The position numbers were made by a program, and so were the translations under genes. This document shows, piece by piece, positions 11,815 to 23,679 of a stretch of 64,000 nt of DNA. The stretch comes from Pisolithus tinctorius (Eukaryota; Basidiomycota; Agaricomycetes; Boletales; Pisolithaceae): NCBI GenBank assembly GCA_024663395.1, contig JANFAH010000001.1:1054001-1118000 (forward strand), in the 5' to 3' direction. A model generated the notes under the pieces. It was not told the DNA's origin. It did no database searches and saw nothing but the letters and a program-made list of their open reading frames with translations. Numbering within the stretch: position 1 is the stretch's first letter; the number at the start of each line of letters is the position of its first letter.

Positions 11815-12456
11815 CCCCCATGTACTTAGCTACCCACAATCAATCAAGAAGTCATCCAGAAGTCAGCTCAGCATATCTCATTGTTGACAGTTGAGGCTCA
11901 TTTGGAAGAGTCTATCTGTCTTCATTCGTATCATTGGTAGTTGAGGCTCCATCAAGGGTCTATCTACCTTCATTCATTCATCTGAAGTATCATCTGTGCT
12001 CTGTCAGCACACCTGCTTAGTCATCCATTCACTCCTGCGTAACTCGTCATTGACTTGTGCCAGGAGCATATTCTATCAAAAGTCCATTACCCCCAAGTAC
12101 TTTTGGCTGAACACCTTCACTCTGTTCAGCATCCCCTTCCCAATCATCGTCCATTCGTCTTCTCCTGTGTAACTCATCGACGACTTGCGCCAGGAGCACC
12201 TCCACTTGAAGTCTTCCCCACTTTAGGTTTCTCTGCCCTCCAGGTTCCGCGGAGGTAAACCACCACTCACACATATTTGTCTTTTGTGTTGGATTTGTTT
12301 GGTTTATACCAGCTTTCCACACTTTGACTCACACCGCCTACTAGTAATAATACCACTCACACTCACCATCTTACTCACAGCCCCGTACTGCGCTGCAGAT
12401 GCTCCTCTCCACCACTCCCAATTGCTATTCAGTGCTTGTCATTGACCAAGGCCAAC

Positions 12457-13360
12457 ATGGTAGAAGATCAGTTGCAGCCTATCTTGCAACAGGCACCACG
12501 CAATCTGCACACATCTGATCTTTTGCTGTTTCTCAACTGATCAGATGTCGTGCACAACATGTTTTCTGACCAACCCAGAAAGTTTTATGCAGTCATTGTC
12601 GGTCAATGTGTAGGCATACACCATATGAAGTGTGTCATCCTAATGTCTATTCCTTTCTCATTACTGACACATTTACAGGGATTCTGCCCTTAGCTCACTT
12701 GGTGGTTTCGCCTTTCCATGCTGGAAAGAACTGCCAACATTTTGGGATGCACTAGCCTTCATGATTGTCAAGGGCATCGAGGAGCTTCTATTGGATATTC
12801 CTATTCCCAAGTATAAAGGTAGCCACATCCATTTGATTGCGGCAGACTCGTCAGATTTGGAATCAGGTGTGGACAGCACTGTACCAACTACACTTCCTGT
12901 TGCATCAAGCACGAGTGAGGATACTCCCACTCCCGGCATTCCTATTACATCAACTGCAAATGAGAAGAACATGGCGTTCATGACAGGTTTTTTTTTTCTT
13001 TTTTTTTTTTCTCACTTGTGAGTTCACTCATGTACCTCAGGTAGTGACCCAAGCATAACATGGGGGAGCGGTGTCGCACCCTCCCCTATCATTTACACCC
13101 ACGTGCGCACCCTGCGCAGTGTCATCGAGAGTTGCTTCTATCACTCAGAATGGGTTTCCCCTCCTGCTGCCACTGCCGACATTCTGGGTGTCCACGCAGT
13201 CAAGTATTTGGAAACTCATGGTTATGTTCAGTCTGCCGTTGCAACTATTGTGGAGATCTATTGTACCTCACACAGTGAGCAGGACTTTGCACTCGGACTC
13301 ACACAGCTTGGCCTCCCTCTTGCAGAGGGCTTCTTCTTGTGGTACTTGTTTAATCTGTAG
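12457..13360 (+). pseudogene. Viroplasmin-like domain protein gene, broken
   Basis: Starts MVEDQLQPILQQAPRNLHTSD and runs into an in-frame TGA near 12,538 (a CGA codon is likely original). It then shows DQPRKFYAVIVGQCVGIHHM, the hybrid-binding N-terminal motif of viroplasmin/RNase H1-type domains. After an intron ending in TTACAG comes the aromatic half FPCWKELPTFWDALAFM. A Ser/Thr-rich linker with a T-rich intron follows, then a C-terminal frame (13,060-13,360) with ILGVHAVKYLETHGY and LGLPLAEGFFLWYL, ending TAG. Basidiomycetes carry many repetitive proteins of this build, of unknown role. The family call rests on the short motif. Confidence 0.45.
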
Positions 13361-13399
13361 CCTGCAATTCCAAGCTTACCATACTTGTTGTACAAACAT

Positions 13400-13705
13400 C
13401 TCACACGTGTACTGCCAATCTGTGGTACTTTTTTTTACAAAACTTTCTGAAATACGACTGTTGGACTGTACTGCCCAACAACTGTGTGATTGTGTGACCG
13501 CATGACCTACGAGCGAATGAACTTCGGACTGCATGAATGTGTGACCATGTGACCTACAACCGAACAAACCGCATGACTACAGTGTCCGGTGTCCTCCTAA
13601 CCGACGGTACTTCGTAACTTCGAAAATACGTGCCGCATGTCCACGTGACTGCCGGAAAAAGTTCCAACTTTCGGCCGGACGGAAGCGCGATTGTCTGGCT
13701 TTCCA
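13400..13705 (-). repeat. TIR-like end of a long-TIR transposon
   Basis: The end ATTGTCTGGCTTTCCA followed by TA, and the preceding stretch with GTGTCCGGTGTCC and ACTTCGAAAATACGTGCCGCATG, match the right TIR of the 30,087-54,311 element (ends at 54,311) in a diverged form. No partner TIR was found to the left, so the matching end may lie before base 1, or this end was left behind. It marks the switch from CpG-poor to CpG-rich sequence. Confidence 0.55.
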
Positions 13706-13734
13706 TACCTCCCCGGAAGTTGGAGAGGTGTTCA

Positions 13735-14671
13735 TCAACCGGTCCAATGCAGCATGCTATTAAACTGGTAGTAACTAACAACCAAGTCCTTTGGTAGAGA
13801 GTGGGGAAGCCGCTTAGCCATCTCAGTCATGTTGGGGCTGTCTGGCCTGCCCTCCACCTTTCTTCGGTACCACATTAGTAGTCGGCGCTGTGCATGAGAT
13901 TCCCCTTCCTCACGCTGAGCACCAATGATCCTGGTGTATATCTTGGTAAAACTGTCTGCTCTGCGCGCAGCCTGTTCCTGCAAGTGACGCCACATCTTCC
14001 ACATGCCGCGATGCTCGCCTTCGCCAGCTTGATTCGTAGAGGGGAAGGAGCAGTAAGTGAACCCTTCTCCATGATGTGACGCTACGTGAACCATACTGAC
14101 GTGTTGCATTCCTGACTTGAGCAAAAGACAACATACGAGTCAGGACTAACGTCCTATCCACGATGGGCTGGAGTTTCTCCGCGAAAAGGACAACACAATA
14201 CCAGGGACCGCATGGAAGGAGGGTGAAGTCATCAGCGGGTGCAGGTGGGTGGAGAGTAAGCTCCCATGCGCTATGCTTCACACGTCGTTCAAGACCAGAC
14301 TCACTATACCCATTCACCGAATCGCCATCACCACTCAGCATACCTTGGCGTTCCACTTCTAGTCTTCCGTACGACCCCTCTAATTGATGGCTAGCAGTGA
14401 GATACCTACGACGACCTATTCTACTTGAGCAGACAAAATACTTGGTGGGAAACTTGGCATACACTTGACACCGCAGAAATAGTTGCAGTGGTAATGCAAT
14501 ACTTGACCAAAGGCGGGACGTGTTCGTGAGTTCTGTCGTCTGGGACACACATCTAAAGCGCAAATATCCTAGTGCAGGCCAACACCATACACCGACAAGA
14601 TCGACGACGACGTCAGGACTAGTTGATTTCAACACGGACGGTGAATTACGAAGGCGTATGTGGATATGCAA
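13735..14671 (-). other. Possible decayed gene, unknown
   Basis: A 253-codon minus-strand frame (14,671-13,910) overlaps a 129-codon frame (14,124-13,735) in another phase. A run of 253 open codons is unlikely by chance in DNA of this composition, so older coding sequence is possible. I recognise no domain. A frameshift between the two frames or an intron could join them. Confidence 0.25.
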
Positions 14672-14719
14672 AGCGAGTGTAAGAGCACAAACTCGACGAG
14701 TATATGAAAATTGAACAGA

Positions 14720-16537
14720 TTTCGGATGTTGCGTGTCAAGTCACGAGTCTCGCATGTCTCCGTATTTTTGGTTCACATTAGCTCATGTCAGCGAGTGCTA
14801 GCCTTGAGAATTTAGAATCCGAGCACGCCCCTCTCGTCTCAACGCAGTTTGAGCGGTCTCAGTGACTGGTTGTGTCGGACCGCGACACCAGAGCCTATCA
14901 TCACCCCTCCGAAACCGCAGCGGGAGAGTTTATAACGGCAATGAACAATACCGTCGAGTCGCCAATTAGGCGAACTTTTGCATCCTGAAAAACATGGCGC
15001 ATGTGGCCGGTATGGTTATGCGAACACTATCAGCCACGTACCCCGCGTTCGTCGCACAGGTTTCCGATATATTCACAGCGAACCCTTGATACTGCGTTCG
15101 GCATGAAGGATCATTGTGAAAGCATAACTACGAAAAGAGCCATAGCATGAACGTGTGCTTCGGCAGCGCCCGAGAAGGTGGACTACACGCACCAATCCAA
15201 CACTTTATATATACCCAAGCATCGCGCGATCCAGAGAAGATCCAGTGGGGAGAAGGAGATCTTTCGCGGTTTAGTTCATCTTCGACATGAACGATGGAAG
15301 GCGTTGTGCTTGCTCACCGTGTTATATGCTTTCGCTCATGTTAAACATCAGTTTCATCATAGCCAATACTGGAATCGCCATGCGTTGACTGGTGGACTCC
15401 TGATCTTCCGTACGACCTGTCGCGTCGACGGATCATTGTGAGATGGCACTGCTGCATGCTAAACGCGTGGTGGTGACTTGATGAGACCATGGGCATACAC
15501 TTAGCGTCAAAGAGGCGGTCCCGATGAACATATAAATATCATCAACTATGATGATTGAACTACATAGCTCATGCACAAAGACTGAGTACTCGAGTTGCGG
15601 TGGAGGCGGAGGAACGTTCCTATCCTGACGGGGACACGTTGAAATTACGTAATCAACCGCTGGACTTTCCCGGCTTGTACGGCCTTGACAACTTCGGTTC
15701 CTTCGAACTCCTGTTTTGCGTCGTATGGTCTTCACAAGAAAGCACTCAAGGTTCGCCATCCAAAAGGTCAGCAGTATAGCGCCTGCGACTTTAATGTCAA
15801 AAGATCTTGTGAGTCAGTCTCGTTAATCTCTGAATTTGCGGGACGCGGCTAAACCACACTTCTGTCTTGGGACGAGTACACATGCTGGGACATAGTGTAT
15901 TATGTGCGCTTTCACCGGATCAGGCGTTACTACTACACCAGTGGTGTCCTAATTCGTCGGAGTCCCTAAAGGAAGTTCTTCCATACCCACCTCCTCATGT
16001 TTCCCGCTTATCGGATGGCAACATTTCATTTCAGATCAATCACAGACGCCCAAGTTTCTTTTCATTCTGAATTAACAGAACAAAAGCTATATAACAATGC
16101 AATATACTCCCTTGAATGTGCGTTGTGACTGAGTTTTTGCCTCGAGAGAACAGCCAATATCTGGGCAAGATCATACGCTTCCTCGGGGAAAGCTCTACGT
16201 TCTCGCATATTTCGTATCGCCTGCATAGCTTGTGAGTAGGCGTTTACCTTGTGGAATGAGGGAATGTGTGGCTATATCCATTGACGTAAATTCTGGGCCA
16301 CTTTTCGGCGCTCAGCATTCAACGTTCAATCGCCATGCTGACGTCTTTGGCCCACCTGGACTATACTAGGCCATATACACTTTACTCAGGCGCCCATGAC
16401 CTTCTCAAAACCACAGGCCGCATGCCTTATTTCAAATTACAGGCGGCACATAAAGAAAGTAGGTAAGGACCTTCTCCGGCTCATAACCTCGACTCCTCCC
16501 AGTCGGAGCCCGATTTCTATATTTTCGTCTTTACACG
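14720..16537. other. Intergenic region without supported gene
   Basis: CpG-rich, unique-looking DNA. Only frames of up to about 110 codons occur, without recognisable motifs or consistent introns. It ends at the promoter of the membrane protein gene. Confidence 0.4.
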
Positions 16538-17337
16538 ATGGAGGAGGATCACAACCCGTTAATTACGTTTAATACCACTCACTCTAATCAGAGAAAACCC
16601 GCTGTCATCCAACGGTTGCGTCAATGTGAGTAATAGTTTCATTACCTTCCTAACAACCCATGCATTTCTACCTATCCCATGCATGCAGGCATTTTCCTCA
16701 TCTTACTCGGCGCACCTTCGCTGGACAGCCTTCGCCGGATGTCAGAAAACGACGAGAAGGAATGGTCTAAACTTAAAGACCATTTGATCCAACGCACAAT
16801 AAATATCAATGTTGTCGGTACTCTTACGGTTGCGTATGTCATAAACCGAGTTGCTCTGATATTCCCGTGCTTACCCTATCCAAATGCAGCTCTTCTGCTT
16901 CGTTTCTGACTACCCCTTCCCCAACTAACTTTGCCAAATGGAACCGCGAATTTCCCTACGCTTGCATTGCAGCTTGTAGCGGGAGTGCTATGCTGGCCGT
17001 TATTAGCGGCCTCGGCCTACTTATATTTCTGAATGTAATGAGTCCTGAATCCATCAAAGTAAGTGGCTCTCAGTTATTCGCTATTCTTGCTGATTCCTAT
17101 CGCTTCGCGTTCAATCAACGACGATAGGCGGCAGAGAAGAGCACGTTCAAATTCGTGGTCCTCGTCACGTTACTAATGATGCCACTCACCTTCCTGTCTA
17201 CTGCATCACTATGTGCTGGTTTTGCGTGGATTGGAGCTGTCTGGCACGCTGACAAAACTTGGATGAAGTTATTAGTGTACATTGGTTGCCTAGTGTTCGT
17301 ATTCACCTTATTTGTGATTAGTGCTGTGCTTTACTAG
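16538..17337 (+). CDS. Small integral membrane protein, four exons
   Basis: Exons 16,538-16,625, 16,689-16,833, 16,890-17,058 and 17,128-17,337 join to 612 nt, or 203 codons plus TAG, without a stop. Introns of 63, 56 and 69 bp begin GTGAGT, GTATGT and GTAAGT and end in CAG, CAG and TAG. The product begins MEEDHNPLITFNTTHSNQ, then has a charged segment (MSENDEKEWSKLKDHLIQR) and about four hydrophobic stretches: around NINVVGTLTVASSASFL, AMLAVISGLGLLIFL, FVVLVTLLMMPLTFLSTASL and LVYIGCLVFVFTLFVISAVL. It resembles an agaricomycete family of small membrane proteins of unknown function. The intact frame, clean introns and retained CpGs point to a functional host gene. Location is probably plasma or internal membrane (inference). 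Confidence 0.75.
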
Positions 17338-19523
17338 TCCTGCTGTATCGCGACATGTATTGTACTTCACTTTGGAATTTGGCGCTGGAATGAGCTTTAT
17401 ATCTTGGGGCGCAGCGCTGGCGCTACGCTAGTCGGACTGGAGCTCACAGCGATTCCATGCACGTGTCCCAAACATGGCTACTTTCCTCCTCTTTGTCGTG
17501 GGAATTCATATCGCAAAGTTCATACCCCAGTGGCAGGGCATGAGCATGGTTGGTTATATTCCTGATTGCAATGTTGATAGAGTGCAACGCAGGCGAACGG
17601 GTAATCTATTCTACCATCGTCGTCAACAACTCTGACATTCATTGGTGCTGCATGTATGTGGGGTATTGAGGGGAGAGCGCAAGGTGATCTCTCTTGACTG
17701 AAGGTCGGATTCACAATACTGAATGGCAGATCACCACTAACTACTCACCATACACCGACCGACTTCCAGTACGACGTATCGCGTCAGTCTAGTCAATGTA
17801 ACTCGTGAAAATGGGATGCGACGGCCATACGGACAGTATGATCAACAGTGCACGGATTCCCTCCCCCGATTATTGGTGGTGTATCGAGCGCTGCACACGG
17901 AGCCGCTACTCCTTTGATAAGAATACGAACTTCTTGTAATATCTTCACTTGGACAACTTATACTAGGACGCTGTCGTGGTGCGCGGTTATGGGTGTTGTA
18001 GGCCTGATATGTGTACCAATACGTGTTTCTGTAGCACATAGAAGTTTCCTTCTGCTTCTGCCAGACATTTTTAATTCAGAGGCTTGTCATTGGTATATAA
18101 ATAGCGCCCTAAAGCACCAGGTGAAAGTTTGATCACCATCAGAGAGACAGGGAATGACGGAATTGCGATCACGACCAGTCAGTGACGGGTTTAAACAGGT
18201 TTAAACCACTTTTTCGCTTCCTGATGACCGTCGAATAAGTCATCTGTAAGCGATAGGCAGAAGATTCTGGATTGAAAGTCATCGCAAGACAACTCACACC
18301 AAGGGACTCGCATTTTGAAATTCAAGAACCCAAGAGTAAGTATAGAATTGATGAGAAAGGGATCCTGCAGATTGATAGCCGTCACATTTTTGATTAACTC
18401 TCGGGGGTGGACATGTCAGCTTGGAAAGATTTTACGTCCCTTACAGTGCAAGAGAAGCCATTACCTGATAGGATAGTAACGTCATTCCGGTGTGTAAACG
18501 TCAAAACCACTCACCATTCCCAACTGAGAATGCTGGGCAATCAATACATAGTACATATCATATCCAAGCTCCAAGATGTAGTCCGCTTTCGGCCGCAACC
18601 GTAACTTGCAGTATAGCGATGGAAACGATCCTCGAAACTCGATATTAAGCGGGACTCGCTCCTCTGTAAGTGTATCTTGAAGCTGCTATGCTTGTGTTAT
18701 CACTAGGTCCGGTATAATTCCGCAAGGTTATATCTCTGCAGCGCCGCGGAACCGCACCGACACTACCTTTTTTTTCGCTATAAGACGTTGCTGAATCAGC
18801 ACTTATGGCGGCCTTTTCCTGATCAGCGAATCCTCCTGGCTTTTTGAAGGCGATGCAGACGAGCAACGATTCACGAAGCTCTTCACGAACTAGAAGTTGG
18901 GACCGCAATAGGCTCGAAACTAAAATGAGAATATACCAAAGACGCACATCTGAGCCTGAGACATGACGATCTGCACGACCCTCCAATTGTACTCATCCTC
19001 GTAGGCACATGACTTCGTCGAGAATACGCACCAGCGATTGCACGGAGTGCTAGCATGCTATGGAAACAATAGTGAGCCAGTACTTCCACGACGCGCATTG
19101 TCGAGGACTTCGCCAAAACGATGCGAGAGCCACGTCATGGATGTATCAAGTGCGAGGCTAATTGCCGACGGGCAAGAAAAATACCGTCCCGAAAGACGTC
19201 ACCGGCGAGGTGTGGGCACGTGTTGGCGATAGCCTTGCCTTTCACAGCAGGGGATTTCAGTGACTTCCAAGCCGGACGTCCAGCAAATACATTTACTATA
19301 CGAAGCTTCGAGTGGGTATAACTCTATACAAGAACCGGGTTGAACTGGATTGCAATTGGACACGCTGACTACCGTCATAATTGAGCTTACTTGCATAGTC
19401 CACAAAATCGTAGTGTACATACTATACATAGATATATGACTGAAGGTGATCACTTAGGACGGGAATATCATTCAACCAGTAACGGAAAAAAGAACCACGG
19501 AAAGAACACAGGTATGAAACACA
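17338..19523. other. Intergenic region with small decayed repeats
   Basis: No gene supported. The stretch near 18,140-18,200 (GACAGGGAATGACGGAATTG) recurs at about 26,230, so parts of the duplicated PTH11-like block reach here. Frames of 94-113 codons on either strand show no motif. Confidence 0.4.
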
Positions 19524-20857
19524 TCAAGCGTCATGGAATAGACCTGGCTTGGAAAGTGATTCAAGGGATGCAGCTTCGGTATCATTGCCATCTCTCCCAG
19601 CCTCGTGCTTGGCAGACATGCTGAAATCACCCATTTGTATTGTCTGGGTCTCAATCGCAACTACCATCGATGGCGTTGAGAGAGGATTGCTCTGTGCGCT
19701 TTTCCGAGTCGGCTGTGAACCGAAGGTGATTATGGACTTGAGCTCCAGCGAAGCGGGGGTTGTGGACTCTTCAGTACTGATGCGGAATAGGAAAGCGACA
19801 ACCACGCTCAAGTTCGCCACGATCAAGCTAACTGATTCCTGGCAGAACAAAAGATTGAGTCTGCAATGTACTGGGACGGCTAACCGAGCTCAGAACCATA
19901 CCTCAAATATGGCAGCTACGATTACTTTCAGCCCAGCATTAGCAAGTACGTAATATGCGTGGACGAGGCTGACGATGGTGGTAATAGCAGATGTCGAAAA
20001 CACAGATAGAAGTCGGATTTTTTGGGCCTTGGTGAGTCTGACTCTGTAGATCAGACGGAATGGTGCTATTATTAAAATGGTGTCACTGAGCACGTCGGCT
20101 GGATGGAGCGAGTTAGACGGTCCGTCCCGTTCGTGCTGCACAGAGGAGACTCACAGATTATCTGCGCAATGGCAACGTTCCTACCTATACTGCACTGCGG
20201 GCGTGATTCCGTTTTCCAACCACTCTGTACCGCACAGGTCCAAAATATTTGCGCGGCAAGGACCATCCACGCAATCAAAAACACAAAGACGGTGCGCACT
20301 AGCATTCTCCTTAGCGAACCAGGGAAGGTCAGTCGCACGACTGTGAATAAAATCGTGATCCTGGATGACCTAAAACCATTCTGAGATGGCTCGTGGACGG
20401 AGAGACAATGTTATCGCACCAAATGACTGCATAGAAGAACTGTGCGACCCTATAAGATATGTTTGAGCATAGTGTGATGTTGGTTTGTAAAAATGATGCA
20501 CATATAATACAATGCCACCCTTGTATCTTGAGGATATCGAGCTATAATTATACAGAGTCAGCGAGATTCGCTCTGGATGTGGCAGAAAAGACGACGCCGC
20601 ATCACCGTAGTCGTGCAGATACAACCAGACTACTACCAAAAAACCGACATTGAATACCATGGCAAGCGCTGCCCAGGCATCATCCAGCCAGAGACGGCCT
20701 TGTCGCATCCGCACGAACAAACGGAACGAAGTGATCACCATCGCAGCGGCAGGCATGACCAGTCCGGCAACTTTAGATTCGTCAGTGACGTTCTATTAGA
20801 ATAGTTCTCAGGGTCGCTACCTTCGGCTTGTGGGATCGTTGGTTCAGAGGACGACAT
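19524..20857 (-). CDS. PTH11/rhodopsin-like membrane protein, copy 1
   Basis: Minus strand, multi-exon. From the N-terminus: MSSSEPTIP, a segment with FRLFVRMRQGRLWLDDAWAAL and a hydrophobic stretch, ALYYM-type short exons, RLTFPGSLRRMLVRTVFVF with AAQIFWTC, SGWKTESRPQCSIGRNVAIAQI, ADVLSDTILIIAPFRLIYRV, QKIRLLSVFSTSAITTIVSL, SVSLIVANLSVVVAFLFR, and a polar tail ending GLFHDA. This is the layout of fungal seven-helix rhodopsin-domain (PTH11-like) proteins: LWLDDAWA after helix 1, FWxC, and a QC...NVAIAQI loop. Such proteins are plasma-membrane candidates for sensing; the ligand is unknown. No break was seen in the core exons. The junction of the first exon to the second could not be resolved. 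Confidence 0.65.
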
Positions 20858-23679
20858 GTTGTGTAACTTGGGAGAGAGGAGGTCGATGGGGAGGAAGGCT
20901 TAGAATACCATCCATCTTTATCTCGGATGAGGTTTTTCTTTGTAGAAAGAATATTAATTGCTTCTCTTGATTGAATCGCCATGTGTATCCGAGAAGTCAA
21001 CGCCGCTCATGCTGTGCGCACCAGTTACAGCCTCCCCCTGCGATGGAAGGTTTCGGGCGTGCAGGTTCCCAAACAGGACGAGTCCCGGTAGTCTGGGTAC
21101 CAGACTAAGTCCCGGCCTCACCCAAACGAGCGAGGTAAAATTCACAACTCCTTATCTCTTGCTGAGTCAGCATCAACCCACCAAACGCACGAACAAGATC
21201 CGAACTGCACTCTGAACGTCGCCTTCAGCCATTCATCAACATCAGATATATCTTTTGGCTTGGCAAGTACAGCTGGTCTAGTCACATGTAGAACAAATAT
21301 TACTTATATTCTCAACTTGGCAAATTGCTCGGTTCATAGAGAAGTTCATGGACAATACAGGAATGTGGAGCTCATCAATGATCGTTACTGTGAGGAAGTC
21401 TGACAGCCGCTTAAAATGCTTCAGCTATCCATGCCACCAGCCGTCAAAAAACTTGGAAGCTCGCACTGCATTCGGATTTCGAGTACACAGTTTTAACGCG
21501 CTTCCAATCGACACGTGCCACAGGGTTGGAATAAACGAGGTTGCCAGCGTGGGATTTCGCCGGCTGGTCCTCGGATCCAAATCAAAAGGTGGTCGTGCTT
21601 ATGTAATACCCCGAAATCGATTGTCCCGACTCTTATATATTACATATAGGTACCCACCGTGCGGTGTATGCTGTCTTTATCTCCACTACATGGCAGTGTT
21701 TACGCCTACGTTCTCGGTGGTTACCGGTTACCATTCATAGCGACGTGACTAACAGCGAATTAACCTCAGCCTCGCGTTAACTTGAAGTGCCTTCTGCCCT
21801 CCGGTGAATGAACGGTGAGAGCTATGAGGAATTCCGTGTGGGCTATATATGTACAGAATTGTCAGGCTTACGGACTGAGCCTGAAGATGATGCAAGGCCA
21901 CTTTTCCACTAGGTCAGCGAACCGTAACATCAGAATGTGCTACGGCCTGTTCGACCTTGGACTGTCATGATATGTTTAAGGCTGCTGACTGTTATGACAT
22001 CGAGATTATGTTGCATCTCTTTCCCATTCCTGACGCCAACATCAAGCCAAGAATTCATCTGACCGAAGGTAACATATTGCAGTTACGGGGAGAATAGGCG
22101 GGATCTCATAGACCGGTGAACCAGCGCCTGCTGATAGCCGCATTATCCGCTGACTGCCATACATAGTGTGCACTATACTGACGTGTCACATCCTGATATC
22201 CAAACTTGAGGGGTTTCCGGGGATGACTGCCCTGAGGGAGGAGATGTAGAAAAGGTACAGACAAGACATGTGGCTGTGGGTCGAAGGCGACGCCAAGATT
22301 AAGTGTCAATCCTGGGACTACACAACGACCATGATCCCCCTTTTGCGACAGCCTACCCCTACCCCCGGATCTGCTCTAGGTATGGCAGTGGTATGCATAC
22401 ATCGCATATATACAAGAGCCTTGCGACTTTAACGAACGATATGAAGAGGTTTCAGAGGTGTACCCGACTCCGAGATATCCAACTACGTTCTGATCCATCA
22501 ATACCACTGTTCATGTTCAGGGACGAGTCTTCCTTCAGGTGGGGTCGGACGTACGTGCACTGCAAAGCATCGCTCTGTCCCTGTATTTCCCACGATGATC
22601 TGTAATTTGCAAACAGTTGGTGATGGATACCAAGGCGGCGACGATCTCGGACACCGAAGAGTACGTCTTTAATAGCTATGGGAAAAGGTGTGATATGGCC
22701 AGTCGACCATCAAGACAGTTGGAGCTAACGCGACCTTCTGGCATCGTCTTAGCGCACCCGCTTTCCCAGTAGGCCAAAAACTAAATTGTGAGACCCGTGC
22801 GCATATAATATATTCCAGCAGTCCATAACCACAGTCTTATTAATAGGCTCCATGTCCAATATATTCTGTATCCCTCTTGAATATCTATGGAGTGAGCCAC
22901 GCCGCTTAGGCACTCCTGGTCTCTCTTTTTCGCTCAAGTAGGAGTGATGGATGACAAAAATTTGAACCATCGGGATCGAGACTGGTGGTGTAAGAGGTAC
23001 GGTTAGCATGCTTATGTAGCTGATGTTGCCTAGGAAACTGCTATTGGTGCAGGAGCTGGGATTGCGGTACCTACTTTGGACGACATTTTGTTTTCGCGCG
23101 CACATAGTCATGTTCGTGTTTCTTTGTGGGCGTCGGGTGTCACCTATTGCGGAGGAAATAGAATTTTGGAGTTTGCATGGCGATGGTGCCTCCGTAGCCA
23201 GAGGACCTGGCAAAGGAAATTGCGCTGGATGTTCGTACGTAGAGCTTTGGATCGTCGGGGGGGGGGCACGCGGAGGGAGCATGTGAAGTCGAGACTAGAG
23301 TCGGTGGAGAGAACCAGGGGAAGGAGTTCGTGGACTTTGTGAACCGCCGAAATACAGACCGGATGTGTCATTTCGTTTTGATTCGAATCCTTCCTTGACC
23401 AACTTGGGTGGAAGTGGGCAGCTTACAACCACCTCTTGAGGGCAAGGGACAATGGAAAGCCGTACCAGTGGAGCATGGGATTAACATTTATTCCGAGTGA
23501 TAGGCACGCAACCAGAGGATTGTGGTGCAGGCAACGACACTGGATGTCGATTTTATGATGTCAAGCCCATGTGACTGAAGAGTCTGGTCACTCAGGACCG
23601 GAAATATCGTTCAAGCAGAAACGGAAAAGAGAATGATATGTACCGTAGAGAAAAGGTATATGACGGTATATCAAACACA
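20858..23679. other. Region between PTH11-like copies 1 and 2
   Basis: Holds a conserved upstream mini-ORF at 21,010-20,954 (MSGVDFSDTHGD) and, near 23,040-23,370, a stretch related to 28,440-28,760 and 57,060-57,340. Frames of up to 178 codons exist (for example minus 22,749-23,282), but the related copies do not keep them open, so I call no gene. Confidence 0.4.

Larger units (their letters stand above)
10487..12333 (+). mobile_element. Solo LTR, 1.85 kb, with 4-bp target duplication
   Basis: Starts TGTCACACACC and ends TTTGACTCACA (TG...CA). It is flanked by CCGC on both sides (10,483-10,486 and 12,334-12,337). It is a direct-orientation copy of 34,955-36,967, most differences being transitions. 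No internal gag/pol is attached, so it is a solo LTR left by recombination or an LTR-only element. Its length is large for an LTR because the upstream part carries an open reading frame. Confidence 0.8.

Noticed and set aside
15150..15180. U6 snRNA-like start (GTGCTTCGGCAGC)
   Set aside because: Only about 13 bases match the 5' hairpin of U6; the rest of the gene and its promoter elements are absent.
22749..23282. 178-codon minus-strand frame
   Set aside because: Related sequence at 28.4-28.8 and 57.1-57.3 kb does not keep it; no recognisable domain.
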